Shown here: positions 8,451 through 17,628 of the stretch, piece after piece
Position numbering within the stretch: position 1 is the first letter of the stretch
Layout of the letters: every line of letters starts with the position of its first letter
From: Marinicella rhabdoformis
GTDB taxonomy: Bacteria; Pseudomonadota; Gammaproteobacteria; Xanthomonadales; Marinicellaceae
NCBI RefSeq assembly: GCF_009671245.1
Contig: NZ_VTFS01000006.1
Coordinates: 141,532 to 205,531 of the forward strand
Length of the DNA: 64,000 bases
Reading direction: 5' to 3'
Notes under the pieces: model-generated
Told to the model about the DNA's origin: nothing
The model's input: only the letters and a program-made list of their open reading frames with translations
The model's database searches: none
Program-made: the position numbers and the translations under genes

Positions 8451-10682
8451 TTAAGTACCGTCACCAGTATCTTCTTCAACTTCATCTTTTTTATCATCTT
8501 TAGATTTAAACAAACTTTCTAACAGGGCTTTCTTCTGTGCTTTTTTTCTGGCACGTTTCTTCTCTTTCTCTGTTAATTCAGCGCCTTCATTTTCAGCAGC
8601 TGAAGTACTCGAGTCAGTTGAACCGTCAGAGGCCTTATTTTTTGTTTTCTTGTCTTTGTCATTGCCGAGTAGTTTATCGAACAGATCTTGTTTCAACTCT
8701 TCTTTCTTTTCTTCTATTTTTTCTTTTTGAGTTTCTAAAATTAATTCTTTGATGTCAATTTTAATGTTCGGTTCTAATAAGCTTCCTGACAATGCCACAG
8801 GGATTCTGAGGTTCAGTAACTTTTTGTAATCATCACTCAGTACACCTTCAGGAATATTGGTTAACATGGGTTTGATGCTGCCTTTGATGGTTTGTGCATC
8901 AAGATCAATGGTCACGTTACCTTTGACATCAAAGTAAGGTGAAGTCAGACTCAATTTATTGGTTTTCAAAATACCTTGATCCACTTCAGCATCTAGTTCC
9001 ATCAATCCAAAAGCTGTTTTTAGGTCACTGTTTGTAGACATGGCTTCTTGGTTACCCATTAAGCTCAAACTCTTTTGGATGATATCAAATACATCAATAC
9101 CTACAATGTCACCATCAGTTAAACTGTATTGTATTGTGCCGTGGGCGGTTTTAAACGGTCGTTCACTGAACGGTTCATCAATATAAAGATTGGCATCTAA
9201 CTTGCCCAACCCTGTCATGAATTCAGAACCCATCAAATCAGTCAACATGTTACCTGCTTGAATATCTGACATCTTGTGTGTCAATTGCAGTTTATTGTTT
9301 TCGTTATTCGGTTTCAGTTGTAATTCTGTTTTTATCAAACCTTGGTAAAAATCCGCTTGCAACGGTTGTACAGTGAATTCGTTGCCATTGGTCGCCATTT
9401 TTAAAGTGATGTTATCTAATGACAAGCCAGCGAATGTTAATTTTCCAATCGTTACATTACCTTGCAAACGTCCAAAATCTAGCGCGCCACTTTCTCCAGC
9501 TGCGGTTTCTGTTGTAGTTGAATCGCTTTGTGGAATGTAAGGGTCTGCATCAAAACTATCCATTGATAAGTTAAACGTGCCACGCATTTTGTCTATGTTG
9601 TCGATGTTAAAATCACCATTCAAAACATAGTCATCCAGGTTAACAACCAAGCCATTGATACTTAATGTATTTTGACCAAATTGCCAACTGGCTTTACCTG
9701 ACATCTCATTGTTAGCATCATTGACCAACGGCGCGTCTAACTGCTGTAAAAATTCATCCAAATCAAATTTGTTCAATACAAGATTTCCGGACAACTTCAT
9801 GTCCTCAGAAATCTGATTGCCTGTTACAGAAGTACTCAGTTTTATTGCGCCTAATTCAACCACCATTTGGTTGAAATCAATGGTGTCTTTCCCTAAGTCC
9901 AGCAACCCTGTTTCATCGGTTTTAAGAACCAGTGGCAATCTAGAGCCGGAAGACAATTGCCCAATAAATTGAAGCTCATTGAAAAGTAAAGATATACCTT
10001 GATCATTAAGTAAGTTTTTAGCCAATATTTGACTTTCAAAAAGGCCAGACAAGCTTTGATTGGGCATGTCAACTTGAGCAGATATTTCGATGTCACTGTC
10101 ATCTACAGCCGACAATTGATTGGTGTTAAAATTAACTTCACTGAGCTGTATGACCACACCTGCTGCATCATCAGCATAATTAATTTCACCACCCGTTATG
10201 TTGATTCCACGTATCGCCATACTACCTGAACTGTCAGCCGAATCTGATGTACTGGTTGTCGTTGCACCTGAGCCCAAAGTATCAATAATGCCTTGCCAAT
10301 TACTTTGACCTGAACGGTTGACTTTGAGGTTTATTTGCGGACTTTGTAAAGTCACTGTGCCTATTTGAATGTCCTTCTTAAAAAGCGGCAGTAATTTAAC
10401 TTGAGCAGAAAGTGCTGCCATCTCAGCCATATAATCGCCTTTAAACCCAGCCTCATTCGAGAGTTTTACATCATTAAAACTCAAAGCAATACTAGGAAAT
10501 ACTGACCATTTGATTTCACCATCTAAACGCACATCCCTTCCAATGCTGTCTTTGATGGTTTTGCTGATCGCTTGTTTGTGGTCATTGGGGTCAAAAACCA
10601 TTGGCAAAGCAATGACTAAAGTAAGTAGTAATACCAACACAACAGCTGTGAAAACCAACAAACCTTTAATTAATTTTTTCAT
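8451..10682 (-). CDS. AsmA family envelope protein
   Basis: A 743-residue protein with one N-terminal membrane anchor (about 5-27, VFTAVVLVLLLTLVIALPMV) and a long periplasmic beta-rich body. It begins in the AsmA manner with the FDPNDHKQAISK and GRDVRLDGEIKW patterns. The C-terminal AsmA-like region contains the FKTAHGTIQYSLTDGDIVGID stretch and the hydrophobic SLTSPYFDVKGNVTIDL strand. The final 110 residues are low-complexity and strongly charged (EKIEEKKEELKQ and KEKKRARKKAQKK). AsmA-like proteins are implicated in outer-membrane biogenesis and inter-membrane phospholipid transport. The charged tail is unusual, but its reading frame is intact. No close operon partner: the next gene upstream (LemA) ends about 80 bases away. 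Confidence 0.85.
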   Translation of the reverse strand: MKKLIKGLLVFTAVVLVLLLTLVIALPMVFDPNDHKQAISKTIKDSIGRDVRLDGEIKWSVFPSIALSFNDVKLSNEAGFKGDYMAEMAALSAQVKLLPLFKKDIQIGTVTLQSPQINLKVNRSGQSNWQGIIDTLGSGATTTSTSDSADSSGSMAIRGINITGGEINYADDAAGVVIQLSEVNFNTNQLSAVDDSDIEISAQVDMPNQSLSGLFESQILAKNLLNDQGISLLFNELQFIGQLSSGSRLPLVLKTDETGLLDLGKDTIDFNQMVVELGAIKLSTSVTGNQISEDMKLSGNLVLNKFDLDEFLQQLDAPLVNDANNEMSGKASWQFGQNTLSINGLVVNLDDYVLNGDFNIDNIDKMRGTFNLSMDSFDADPYIPQSDSTTTETAAGESGALDFGRLQGNVTIGKLTFAGLSLDNITLKMATNGNEFTVQPLQADFYQGLIKTELQLKPNNENNKLQLTHKMSDIQAGNMLTDLMGSEFMTGLGKLDANLYIDEPFSERPFKTAHGTIQYSLTDGDIVGIDVFDIIQKSLSLMGNQEAMSTNSDLKTAFGLMELDAEVDQGILKTNKLSLTSPYFDVKGNVTIDLDAQTIKGSIKPMLTNIPEGVLSDDYKKLLNLRIPVALSGSLLEPNIKIDIKELILETQKEKIEEKKEELKQDLFDKLLGNDKDKKTKNKASDGSTDSSTSAAENEGAELTEKEKKRARKKAQKKALLESLFKSKDDKKDEVEEDTGDGT

Positions 10683-10759
10683 TTCTAAGTCTTAAAATAC
10701 AAATGCTTAGCATAACATTCAGACCATGAATAACTTGTGAATTATTGTTAGGTTTCAGC

Positions 10760-11317
10760 TCAAATTTTAGGCGATTCAGCTTCCGTAGGGTTTTCTAACT
10801 CAAAATACTCGGCCTCAACAAAGTTGAATTGACGGGCTACAAAAATACTTGGGAACGATTGTATCAAGTTGTTGTACATCCGAACGGTGCCATTAAAATA
10901 CCTTCTGGCCAGTTGAATATCGTGCTCAATTTGACCCAACTGCTTTTGTAGTTCAAGGTAATTTTGATTACTTTTTAAATCAGGATATGCTTCTACGTGA
11001 ACAAAAAATCGCCTCAAATATTGACTCAACTCTTGCTCGTTTTGTTGTTGTTCTTGTTTGCTTTTAGGCGAACCCTTTTGGCGCAAGCTGACAATACGTT
11101 CTAAAGTATCTGCTTCGTGTTGATTGTATTGTTTTACCACGCTGGCTAATTGCGGGATTAAGTCAAACCGCCGCTTCAGTTGCACTTCAATTCCACTCCA
11201 AGCATCTTCCATATAATTCCTTGATTTGATTAACTGGTTATAACAATTAATCAACCAAGTCAGGGCCAATGAAAAAAAGCCAATTACAATAAATAAAAGA
11301 ATCACAGTTGTTCGCAT
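10760..11317 (-). CDS. LemA family membrane protein
   Basis: 185 residues, the usual LemA size. One N-terminal transmembrane segment (about 3-24) is followed by a helical domain with the family signature SRNYMEDAWSGIEVQLKRR then FDLIPQLASVV, and YFNGTVRMYNNLIQSFPS later. The function of LemA proteins is not settled; they are often encoded next to TPM-domain proteins, but no such partner is present here. It lies upstream of asmA on the same strand and divergent from the serine hydrolase at 11415. The start lacks a strong ribosome binding site but directly precedes the membrane segment. Confidence 0.88.
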   Translation of the reverse strand: MRTTVILLFIVIGFFSLALTWLINCYNQLIKSRNYMEDAWSGIEVQLKRRFDLIPQLASVVKQYNQHEADTLERIVSLRQKGSPKSKQEQQQNEQELSQYLRRFFVHVEAYPDLKSNQNYLELQKQLGQIEHDIQLARRYFNGTVRMYNNLIQSFPSIFVARQFNFVEAEYFELENPTEAESPKI

Positions 11318-11414
11318 CAGGTATCACATAAGGTCGTTCAGTTCTATTGTACATCCTTCTGAAGTCTTGTTGATCCCTTGTGTTAAAATCTATCAAGGTT
11401 AATCGAGTAAATTT

Positions 11415-12962
11415 ATGAAATATTTAATAAATGTGACTTTGCTTACACTGGTGTTTGTGACTGTAAACGCCAAAGCCTTCACTTGGCCTACTGATACTCC
11501 AGAATCTCAATCTATTGACTCAGAGGGTATCACTGAAGCTGCTCAACTGATCCAAACAGGTGATTATGGCAACATCAGATCATTGTTGGTGATTCGTAAT
11601 GGTATATTGGTGCACGAACAATATTTTGGCAACCAAGGTGAAAAGCGCCCTGTGTACTCAGTCACTAAAAGTGTGGGCTCCACATTACTAGGAATAGCAC
11701 AACTAAACGGCGCCACTTTGAATATCAACAAGCCAATGTTTGACTACATGCCACAATACCAAAACCTACCCGGTGCCATGAACCGAAGAAACATCACCGT
11801 ACATGCCTTATTGTCTCAACGTCATGGATTGGACTGGGATGAATGGAGCACACCATACGGGACCAATGAAAATCCTATTACTTATATGCTATCAACAGAT
11901 GATTGGTATCAAACGGTCTTAACATGGCCACTCGAAACTGCACCCAATCAAAAATTCACCTACAGTACGGGTGCATCTTCTTTAATGAGCATTATTCTTA
12001 ACAACATCAGCGGTCAAGCACCACATGAATTTGCTAAACAATTTTTATTTAATCCTTTAGGCATAGAAGACACACATTGGGAATTACTCAATGGTGGCAG
12101 TCAACAAGGCCAAGGCATTTATATATTTCCAAATGGACTAGAGCCATTAGGCTTTGGTCTTTGGCTGAAGCCTATAGACATGGCAAAAATTGGTGAATTG
12201 TTCCGCTTGGGTGGTGTATGGGAAGGACAAAGGCTTTTAACACAAGAATGGATTAATCAATCAATCACCACTTACAGCAACGGTAACACCGACCCGGATA
12301 CTTTTTCTACATCAGAAAGCGGCTACGGTTACCAATGGTGGGTGACTGAATTTATCGACAAAACCGGGCGAAAACACCACAGTTACTACGCAAACGGATA
12401 TGGCCGTCAGTACATTTTTGTCTTTCCAGAAAGTGACACCATCATCGTGTCAACAGCTGACGACTACAACAGAGATGGTCCAGGTATGGGCACTTTATTG
12501 CGACAACAGATACTGCCTGCAATCATCACAGCAAATGATTTTGTTGATATCAGTAATGACTTAAATGGCTCTTGGTACGATCCTGAAATGGCTGGGCAAG
12601 GCATCAACATAGAAATCATCAATGGTGGTCAAAACCTTTGGGGGTTTTGGTACACCTTCAATGAATCAGGAACGGAACAACAGTGGTTCACCATGCAAGG
12701 CCAAGTTCAAGGTGATACCGCCACTTTTGACATCATCAGCACAGAAGGTGGACTTTTCCTCAATAATCAATCGCCCACCATTTCAAAATGGGGAACTGGG
12801 ACAGTTCAATTCAAAGACTGCTTTTCTGGCAAGTTCACTTTTGAATCCAATGGCGCAGAACTATCTGGTGAAATTCCCTTGACACGCCTCACAGCCGCTG
12901 GTGCCTGCGACCCCAACAATAAGGAAAGCCAAGAAAATCAAAAGCACTCACGTATAAAATGA
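11415..12962 (+). CDS. Secreted serine hydrolase (beta-lactamase/DD-peptidase-like, S12) with extra C-terminal module
   Basis: 515 residues. The signal peptide ends near NAKAF. The first about 370 residues are an S12 / class C beta-lactamase-like hydrolase: nucleophile motif S82-V-T-K85, a Tyr-Ser motif at Y183-S-T, and YANGYGRQYI in the position of the third conserved element. Such proteins are usually esterases or D-aminopeptidases of unknown substrate and need not hydrolyse antibiotics. Residues about 380-490 form a second domain beginning GSWYDPEMAGQGINIE and rich in Trp/Gly/Phe (NLWGFWYTF), a module I recall as attached to many secreted proteins of related bacteria but cannot name. The last 20 residues are hydrophilic. 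Single gene, with a terminator behind it. Confidence 0.87.
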   Translation: MKYLINVTLLTLVFVTVNAKAFTWPTDTPESQSIDSEGITEAAQLIQTGDYGNIRSLLVIRNGILVHEQYFGNQGEKRPVYSVTKSVGSTLLGIAQLNGATLNINKPMFDYMPQYQNLPGAMNRRNITVHALLSQRHGLDWDEWSTPYGTNENPITYMLSTDDWYQTVLTWPLETAPNQKFTYSTGASSLMSIILNNISGQAPHEFAKQFLFNPLGIEDTHWELLNGGSQQGQGIYIFPNGLEPLGFGLWLKPIDMAKIGELFRLGGVWEGQRLLTQEWINQSITTYSNGNTDPDTFSTSESGYGYQWWVTEFIDKTGRKHHSYYANGYGRQYIFVFPESDTIIVSTADDYNRDGPGMGTLLRQQILPAIITANDFVDISNDLNGSWYDPEMAGQGINIEIINGGQNLWGFWYTFNESGTEQQWFTMQGQVQGDTATFDIISTEGGLFLNNQSPTISKWGTGTVQFKDCFSGKFTFESNGAELSGEIPLTRLTAAGACDPNNKESQENQKHSRIK

Positions 12963-12970
12963 CAGGCACA

Positions 12971-12996
12971 AAAAAGGCGCTTACTAGAGCGCCTTT
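12971..12996 (+). terminator. Bidirectional rho-independent terminator
   Basis: AAAAGGCGCT / AGCGCCTTTT arms around a six-base loop, located between the convergent hydrolase and AbgT genes. Confidence 0.8.
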
Positions 12997-13015
12997 TCAG
13001 CTATATTCAATGCAT

Positions 13016-14563
13016 TCAACCCGCAGGAAAAACATAACTGGCTTGTAAACCCAAAGGAATACCAAAAGACCAATAAGCCAACATAAACAAAGTCCAGCCC
13101 AACAGGAAGGTGATTGAGAATGGCAACATCAAAGCAATCAAAGTACCAATACCCGTGTCTTTCACATACTTCTGACAGTAAACCACCACCAAAGGAAAAT
13201 AAGGCATCAAAGGTGTGATGATGTTAGAACTTGAATCACCCACACGGTAAGCCGCTTGAGTCAAATCAGGCGAAATACCTAACTGCATCAACATCGGCAC
13301 AAAAATCGGTGCCAACAAGGCCCACTTACCCGATGCCGAACCGACAAACAGATTAACAACAGCCGTTAAGAAAATGATACCGACAATGGTCACTGCACTG
13401 GGTAAAGCCAATGACTTCAGCACTTCAGCGCCTTCAATGGCCATCAACGCGCCTAAGTTTGATTGACCAAAAGCCGAAACAAACAAAGCACAGAAAAACA
13501 CCATCACCAAATAATAAGACATGCCATTCATCGCTTTGGTCATGGCATCAATCATGTCTTTAGTCTGCTTAAAAGTGCCCGCCATAAAACCGTACACCGC
13601 ACCGGGAATCCAGAACAGCAAGAAAATCAAAGGCACAATCATTTGCATCAATGGCGCTTTGAACTCAGTTAACTTACCTTCATGGCGCAATGGAGAATCT
13701 GCTGGCATCGCTGACCAGACCAATAAAGCAATACCCATCAACATAACGGTGGTTGCCACATAGAATGATTTCTTTTCTTTCGATGATATTTCATCAAATG
13801 ATGGCAAGTCATCGGTGTCACCATCGACTTTGGTGGCTTGTAAACGTGGCTCAATGATGCGATCGGTGATAAACCAACCCACCAAAACAATGAAAATACT
13901 CGAAATACCCGTGAAGTAAATGTTATTCAACGGATTGACCACCATTTCAGGCTGAATGATTTGTGCCGCACTTTGGGTGAAACTTTGTAACAAAGGATCA
14001 ATCCCTGACGGAATAAAGTTAGCCGAGAATCCACCACTGACACCGGCAAAAGCTGCCGCAATACCCGCCAATGGGTGCCTGCCCATGGAGTAATAAATCA
14101 CACCCGCCAGCGGAATCACCAACACATAACCGGCATCCGTGGCCGTATGAGAAACAATCGCCACCAAAATAATCACTGGCGTTAACAAGGCTTTGGGCGT
14201 GCGCTTCAACATCAGCTTAATTGCCGTGTTGATATACCCAGAATGTTCTGCCACACCGACACCCAGCATCGCCACCAAAACCACACCAAGCGGTGCAAAA
14301 CCCGTAAACGTTTTGACCATGGTCGTTAAAAAGTTGGCAATCGCATCGCCAGTCAATAAATTGTTGATGATGATGGCCTCACCAGTGCGAGGATCGATGG
14401 CACTGAAATCAACGCCAGATAACAACCACGACATCACCCAAATGGTCAGTAAGGCAAATAAAAAGATAATCGCAGGATCAGGAAGCTTGTTCCCCACCCG
14501 CTCAATAAAGTTCAAAAATCGCGTCACCGCAGTGACTTTAACCTCAGTTTTTGTTTCCGACAT
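13016..14563 (-). CDS. AbgT family transporter (p-aminobenzoyl-glutamate type)
   Basis: A 515-residue polytopic inner-membrane protein with about 11-13 hydrophobic segments, matching the AbgT family. It contains the family-typical FLNFIERVGNKLPDPAIIF near the N-terminus and the DSSSNIITPLMPYFPLV segment near the C-terminus. Known members import p-aminobenzoyl-glutamate or export sulfonamides and p-aminobenzoate; the substrate here is not established. GGAGG five bases before the ATG at 14563 fixes the start. No AbgA/AbgB hydrolase is next to it, which argues against a dedicated catabolic operon in this position. Confidence 0.9.
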   Translation of the reverse strand: MSETKTEVKVTAVTRFLNFIERVGNKLPDPAIIFLFALLTIWVMSWLLSGVDFSAIDPRTGEAIIINNLLTGDAIANFLTTMVKTFTGFAPLGVVLVAMLGVGVAEHSGYINTAIKLMLKRTPKALLTPVIILVAIVSHTATDAGYVLVIPLAGVIYYSMGRHPLAGIAAAFAGVSGGFSANFIPSGIDPLLQSFTQSAAQIIQPEMVVNPLNNIYFTGISSIFIVLVGWFITDRIIEPRLQATKVDGDTDDLPSFDEISSKEKKSFYVATTVMLMGIALLVWSAMPADSPLRHEGKLTEFKAPLMQMIVPLIFLLFWIPGAVYGFMAGTFKQTKDMIDAMTKAMNGMSYYLVMVFFCALFVSAFGQSNLGALMAIEGAEVLKSLALPSAVTIVGIIFLTAVVNLFVGSASGKWALLAPIFVPMLMQLGISPDLTQAAYRVGDSSSNIITPLMPYFPLVVVYCQKYVKDTGIGTLIALMLPFSITFLLGWTLFMLAYWSFGIPLGLQASYVFPAG

Positions 14564-14638
14564 AAATCCTCCAAATTGTTACCAAAGGTTATATACAATT
14601 CAGCGGTTTGATTCAAGTGAAATATTTTTGTGATTTGA

Positions 14639-14670
14639 GCTGCCGGGAAAGGCCTTATATGCCCGGCAGC
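14639..14670. other. Strong intergenic hairpin without a T run
   Basis: GCTGCCGGG and CCCGGCAGC form a nine-base perfect stem with a 14-base loop. It lies after the desaturase gene and before the AbgT gene, both on the minus strand. No T tract follows on either strand, so it is not a classical terminator; it could be a processing or RNA-stabilising structure. Confidence 0.5.
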
Positions 14671-14755
14671 ATGATCTGTCCTTTAATTCACCTGTCAAAC
14701 TATGGCAGGTTAAGCTTTATCAGTTACACTCCTAATTATGTCTATTGAGTTTTAC

Positions 14756-15919
14756 CTAAGCTTGTTGATCAATTTTAATCTGCTTGTTGGTTTTATCAGG
14801 CCAAGAATAGGTCCAAATTCGTTTCAACACCGAGCCATATTGCTTTGAAAAGCCGCCAGAATTGTAAGGAATGCCATGTTTTGCGGCAATTGCTTCAACC
14901 TTCGGTGCCATAGCGTAATAACGATGTGCTGGAATATCTGGAAATAAATGGTGCTCAATTTGACAGCTTAAGTGACCCGTTAAAATATGAAACCAGCGTG
15001 CGCCGGTTAAGTTCGAAGAACCCAGCATTTGGCGGTAATACCACTGGCCTTTGGTTTCGCCTTCACAGTCAGCTTCACTGAAAGTTTCAACATTTTCAGT
15101 GAAATGGCCACAAAAGATTATCGTTGCTGTCCATAAATTGCGCAGCAGATTGGCACCGATATTGGCAGCCAAAATATAGAAAAACATCGGTCCTGCTAAC
15201 AAGGGAAAGAACAGGTAGTCTTTGAACATTTGGCGACCTGCTTTACTGAAAAACATGCGCTTTAATTCACCATCAGATAATGAACTGGTGCGGTTGGCTT
15301 TCTTTTTGCCTTTGAACACGCGTTCCGCAGCCAGTTCGTGGTAAGCCACGCCCCATTCGAATAACAGGCTTAAATTGATGTATGTAATGAACTGCCAGCG
15401 GTTTTTGGGGCGCCAAGGTAAATCGTCACTCATGCGCAACAGCCCATAACCGAAGTCACGGTCCTTACCTACAATGTTAGTGTAGGTGTGGTGCTCGTAG
15501 TTGTGAATGCGTTTCCAAGAGCCCGAATCGCTGGCGATGTCCCATTCATAACTGCGTGAGTTGATGCTAGGGTCATTCATCCAATCATATTGACCGTGCA
15601 TGACATTGTGGCCAATTTCCATGTTGTCCAATATTTTAGCCAATGCCAACAACAGCATACCGGGCAATAAAAACCACAGATTAAAGAAGCACAGCATCAA
15701 AGTCACACGACCGCCAATCTCGGCCAACCTTTGAATCTTGATGATGCGGCGAATGTAATTCGCATCAGTGCTTCCAAGGTCAGCTTTGACACTTTTTCTC
15801 AATTGATCAAAGTCAGCTTCAAGCTGGTCGAAATTTATTTTTTCTTTTGATTTCATATTGCCCTTCATATCTGACTTCATTATTGATTCCATTTTTTCTT
15901 TCACCTTTGATTCTGGCAT
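14756..15919 (-). CDS. Membrane fatty acid desaturase (DesA-like)
   Basis: An integral-membrane, di-iron desaturase of about 387 residues. The three histidine boxes are present: H-N-V-M-H at about 104-108, H-N-Y-E-H-H at about 139-144, and QIEHHLFPD near the C-terminus, the latter typical of front-end or DesA3-like acyl desaturases. Four or so hydrophobic segments lie between the boxes. The frame is open further upstream (to 15964), but the ATG at 15919 has GGAG eight bases before it and lies just two bases after the ferredoxin stop, so this start is chosen. The N-terminus is Lys/Met-rich (KEKMESIMKSDMKGNMKSK). Its electron donor is presumably the ferredoxin encoded immediately upstream. Substrate position cannot be read from sequence. 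Confidence 0.9.
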   Translation of the reverse strand: MPESKVKEKMESIMKSDMKGNMKSKEKINFDQLEADFDQLRKSVKADLGSTDANYIRRIIKIQRLAEIGGRVTLMLCFFNLWFLLPGMLLLALAKILDNMEIGHNVMHGQYDWMNDPSINSRSYEWDIASDSGSWKRIHNYEHHTYTNIVGKDRDFGYGLLRMSDDLPWRPKNRWQFITYINLSLLFEWGVAYHELAAERVFKGKKKANRTSSLSDGELKRMFFSKAGRQMFKDYLFFPLLAGPMFFYILAANIGANLLRNLWTATIIFCGHFTENVETFSEADCEGETKGQWYYRQMLGSSNLTGARWFHILTGHLSCQIEHHLFPDIPAHRYYAMAPKVEAIAAKHGIPYNSGGFSKQYGSVLKRIWTYSWPDKTNKQIKIDQQA

Positions 15920-15921
15920 CC

Positions 15922-16239
15922 TTATAGCTCCAATGTCACATCGCCGACCGCCACAGAAATACACAGCTGAATGTCCTCCGCTCCGGTGTCCGAATAGCTT
16001 TCAGTTAATGTGTTGTAAACCATGCCCTGTTGTTTGCGGCACACACACTGCTGGCAAACCCCCATGCGGCAACCACTGACGGGGTTGGTGTCACTTTCTT
16101 CCGCCAATTCCAACAAGGTTTTTTGTTCTGTTGCGGCGGTATTAACTTGTGATTTCGAACGTGTAAAAGTGGCTTGACCGTCTTGTTGACGACTGAGGTT
16201 AACAAGGAAAACAAACAAGGACATGCACCTCATTAACAC
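15922..16239 (-). CDS. Small 2Fe-2S ferredoxin, apparently lacking a reductase domain
   Basis: 105 residues or fewer. The plant-type 2Fe-2S ligands are C57, C62, C65 and C93 (SGCRMGVCQQC ... IQLCIS), and the protein ends in VAVGDVTLEL, as in the C-terminal domain of desaturase-associated ferredoxin reductases. In those proteins a ferredoxin-NADP reductase domain of about 250 residues precedes this module; here it is absent. Possible starts are GTG 16239, ATG 16233 and ATG 16224, none with a convincing ribosome binding site. The only upstream DNA before the transposase gene is 92 bases. It may be a genuine stand-alone ferredoxin or a gene truncated when the transposase region arrived. The ligand set is complete, so cluster binding is plausible. 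Confidence 0.75.
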   Translation of the reverse strand: MLMRCMSLFVFLVNLSRQQDGQATFTRSKSQVNTAATEQKTLLELAEESDTNPVSGCRMGVCQQCVCRKQQGMVYNTLTESYSDTGAEDIQLCISVAVGDVTLEL

Positions 16240-16331
16240 ATTGTAATCAATATCCTACAAGCGGTGTCCAGATTATGAGCGGAAATTTTTAATTCAAAGC
16301 CTGAAAATGATGTTTTTATTGGAGAAATGTC

Positions 16332-17267
16332 ATGACTGTTGCCAGAGAACAACAAATTTGCCTTGAAGAAACAAGGTTTTACCATGTCGTATCTAGGTGT
16401 GTCCGAAGGGCATTCCTATGCGGTGAAGATGTCGTCACAGGCAAGTGCTTCGAACACCGCCGGGGGTGGTTAATTGATCGCATCAAATTCATCACTTCTG
16501 TATTCGACATTGATGTCTGTTCTTATGCCATTATGAGCAATCATTTCCATATAGTTTTAAAGGTTGGCGATACCGCTGAATGGCCGGCCAATCGTGTGTT
16601 AATGGCATGGCAAAGTTTGTATTCGTTACCAGTGTTATGTGACAGGTTTCTTAAAGGCAAAATTGAAACAGAAGCTGAGCTTCGCAGAGTCAAAGAATAT
16701 GTGGCTGAATATCGTTCAAGATTGATGTCGCTATCTTGGTATATGAAAGCTATAAACGAGTATGTCGCACGAATGGCTAATGAAGAAGATAATTGTACAG
16801 GACACTTCTGGGAGTCAAGGTTCAAGAGTCAAGCATTGTTGGACGAACGTGCTTTACTCACATGTATGGCTTACGTTGACCTCAATCCCATCAGAGCTGG
16901 CATGGCCAAGGCACTGAATGATTCTGAGTTCACTTCTATTCAAGAGCGAATTGAAAAGAAAAGTACATGGCTGTCATCATTTGGCAAAGACGATAATGAC
17001 CTACCCTATTACCTTTCCAGCTACATCGACCTGGTCGATGAATCTGGGCGGTGTGTACGTGACGATAAAAGGTGCTTTATAGCCAAAGATTCTGCCAGAA
17101 CCATTGATCAGCTGGGCATCAGTTCAGACACATGGTTAAACGAGCTAAAAGGCTTCAAATCTATTGAATTCTCAGCTGTTGGAACTGCCCAGCAGCTCAA
17201 GGAATATTCAGCTAAAACAAACTCCAAATGGAAGCTGGGTTTTAGATTAAAACCCGCTCTAGAATAG
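16332..17267 (+). CDS. REP-associated tyrosine transposase (RAYT, Y1/HUH family)
   Basis: 311 residues. The HUH-type signature is visible as M-S-N-H71-F-H73-I-V-L, and a candidate catalytic tyrosine is Y144 in INEYVARMAN. The N-terminal YHVVSRCVRRAFLCGED and GHFWESRFKSQALLDERALL segments match the long RAYT group found as single chromosomal copies in gammaproteobacteria. GGAGAA precedes the ATG. RAYTs are usually domesticated and mobilise or maintain REP palindromes rather than themselves. The 360 bases behind the gene contain a 42-bp tandem repeat, and a BIME-like element lies about 4 kb away, possible substrates. Confidence 0.9.
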   Translation: MTVAREQQICLEETRFYHVVSRCVRRAFLCGEDVVTGKCFEHRRGWLIDRIKFITSVFDIDVCSYAIMSNHFHIVLKVGDTAEWPANRVLMAWQSLYSLPVLCDRFLKGKIETEAELRRVKEYVAEYRSRLMSLSWYMKAINEYVARMANEEDNCTGHFWESRFKSQALLDERALLTCMAYVDLNPIRAGMAKALNDSEFTSIQERIEKKSTWLSSFGKDDNDLPYYLSSYIDLVDESGRCVRDDKRCFIAKDSARTIDQLGISSDTWLNELKGFKSIEFSAVGTAQQLKEYSAKTNSKWKLGFRLKPALE

Positions 17268-17628
17268 AAATATTCTAACAACTTGAAGTCCTCTATTCAC
17301 TATTGTGAATCACTCCCGCTCGGCCAGAATCAGGCTAAAGTACCAAAAAACCAACTTCTACCACTCAACATAGCATCATTCTTTAAATTTTGGTCGAATG
17401 ATCAAAATACCAGTCAAATTCCGATCAAAAATAGAGGCTGAAATATAACTTTTAACCTTCTATTCGACGCCTGTCCTGTATTGACCTTAACTTTTAATCT
17501 TCTATTCGACGCCTGTCCTGTATTGACCTTCCTACAAGGACAAATACTTTCGAAAAGGTGGCTGTAAATTTTAAAACTGAAAGTTTGGAGTAAAATTGAA
17601 TTTAGCGCACTAAACCTTTAATAACATT
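17268..17628. other. 361-base gene-free stretch downstream of the RAYT gene
   Basis: No reading frame of note. It holds the 42-bp tandem repeat described separately, and around 17310-17319 a TCACTCCCGC decamer that also occurs in the REP-like end at 21159-21168 (reverse strand). The rest is AT-rich without a recognisable promoter or terminator. Confidence 0.6.
17447..17530 (+). repeat. Two tandem copies of a 42-bp repeat
   Basis: Copy 1 is 17447-17488 and copy 2 is 17489-17530. They differ by one base (AACC versus AATC near the start). The core reads TTCTATTCGACGCCTGTCC then TGTATTGACCTT. No further copy was noticed in this window. Its position behind a RAYT gene suggests a link with that transposase, but the repeat has no obvious internal palindrome of REP type. 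Confidence 0.85.

Noticed and set aside
11415..12962. Antibiotic-resistance beta-lactamase
   Set aside because: The S-x-x-K motif is shared with esterases and peptidases of the S12 family; no feature shows antibiotic hydrolysis.
17447..17530. CRISPR array
   Set aside because: Only two copies lie back to back with no spacer between them, and there are no cas genes.
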